The notes beneath the pieces were generated by a model. The model ran no database searches, had not been told where the DNA came from, and worked only from the letters and a program-made list of their open reading frames with translations. From positions 1 through 32,152 of the forward strand of contig JAQVEX010000029.1 in assembly GCA_028697555.1 (NCBI GenBank): a stretch of DNA of 32,152 bases, read 5' to 3'. Each line of letters begins with the position of its first letter. Within the stretch, counting starts at the first letter, position 1. The DNA comes from Lentimicrobiaceae bacterium (GTDB lineage Bacteria; Bacteroidota; Bacteroidia; Bacteroidales; UBA4417). Made by a program: the position numbers and the translations under genes. This document shows, piece after piece, positions 31,817 through 32,152 of this stretch.

Positions 31817-32011
31817 AATAAAAATTATATAAGTAAATTTTGTGTAATTAATTTCAAAATTAAAAGATGAAAAATTCCACTTTGTTTTATGTAATCTTTA
31901 TCAAAATATCATTTTAATATTATATATAAATTAAAAAATACCACTTTTCATTAATTTCGATAAAAATCTGTGTTAAACACCTGTATTTACACCATAAAAT
32001 CGCATAAAAAA

Positions 32012-32046
32012 TCCCAAATTAGAGAATTTCTCTAATAATTATGGGA
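32012..32046. other. Palindromic stem-loop in the right-hand intergenic region
   Basis: ATTAGAGA (32018-32025) pairs with TCTCTAAT (32029-32036), and the flanking TCCCA (32012-32016) pairs with TGGGA (32042-32046). It may be a terminator or a protein-binding operator. I cannot tell which. Confidence 0.45.
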
Positions 32047-32121
32047 AAATGTTTTTCGTTGCAATAGCTGATTTGATAAGGGCTCACTGCGTTGTTAATA
32101 AAAAAATAGTGTAGAAAAGTG

Positions 32122-32129
32122 TAAATTTG
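32122..32129 (+). promoter_or_regulatory. Possible -7 promoter element reading out of the window
   Basis: The plus strand reads TAAATTTG, matching TAnnTTTG, about 23 bp from the right edge. It would serve a plus-strand gene beyond the window. Confidence 0.25.
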
Positions 32130-32152
32130 TGGGATATTGTTGTAATTTTACC

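Larger units (their letters stand above)
31812..32152. other. Gene-free, AT-rich right end of the window
   Basis: No credible ORF is visible in these 341 bp. The region holds the glsA promoter at its left, a palindrome at 32012-32046, and a possible plus-strand promoter at 32122-32129 reading out of the window. Confidence 0.7.

Overview
This window comes from the chromosome of a member of the Bacteroidota, most likely Bacteroidales or a close relative. Several independent signs agree. The DNA is AT-rich. Upstream regions lack Shine-Dalgarno sequences but often carry the Bacteroidota -7 promoter element TAnnTTTG. The window holds a SprE/PorW-type lipoprotein of the type IX secretion and gliding machinery, a CarboxypepD_reg/TonB-type outer membrane receptor, a bactofilin next to AtpZ/AtpI-like genes, and an acyltransferase pair resembling the glycine-lipid enzymes GlsA/GlsB. 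Most genes are ordinary chromosomal genes. I see no insertion sequence, prophage, plasmid or CRISPR array.

Layout. 1-2891 (minus): the 5' part of pheS, two cyclophilin-type prolyl isomerases (one periplasmic, one lipoprotein) and thymidine kinase. 2982-3941 (plus): an acidic protein of unknown function. 3942-4497: a gene-free stretch with 7-bp repeat arrays and a large imperfect palindrome. 4498-5595 (minus): a surface sialidase lipoprotein. 5897-8120 (minus): an ExbB / small membrane protein / ExbD / ExbD operon that should energise TonB-dependent transport. 8226-10163 (minus): tRNA-Ser, ribosomal protein L25, PRPP synthetase and tRNA-Cys. 10482-14765 (minus): an exported CarboxypepD_reg protein of unknown function and a TonB-dependent-receptor-like barrel, separated by a region with a (CT)20 microsatellite. 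14952-18943 (minus): coaX, an outer membrane barrel protein, a TPR protein and lptC, an envelope-biogenesis operon. 19047-23516 (minus): sprE/porW, bactofilin, atpZ, an AtpI-like gene and folE. 23767-28854: mutS2 (plus), a convergent MmcQ/YjbR gene (minus), then an acyl-CoA carboxylase carboxyltransferase and its biotin carrier (plus). 28910-31793 (minus): a four-helix-bundle protein, the GTPase EngB, and the glsB-glsA-like pair.

The most unusual structure lies between the genes. At least seven intergenic stretches hold degenerate tandem arrays with a strict 7-base period. Their units change in sequence along an array while the 7-base register is kept. Many arrays fold back on themselves, they sit at gene 3' ends, and in two cases they supply the stop codons of the flanking genes. 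Two such arrays sharing a 24-bp near-identical direct repeat bracket the four-helix-bundle gene exactly, which suggests that gene is a cassette inserted at, or carried by, the repeat. Other items to check are a roughly 140-bp palindromic element at 4167-4305, a (CT)20 tract inside the predicted leader of an exported protein, and a bactofilin-atpZ-atpI block without the rest of the ATP synthase operon.
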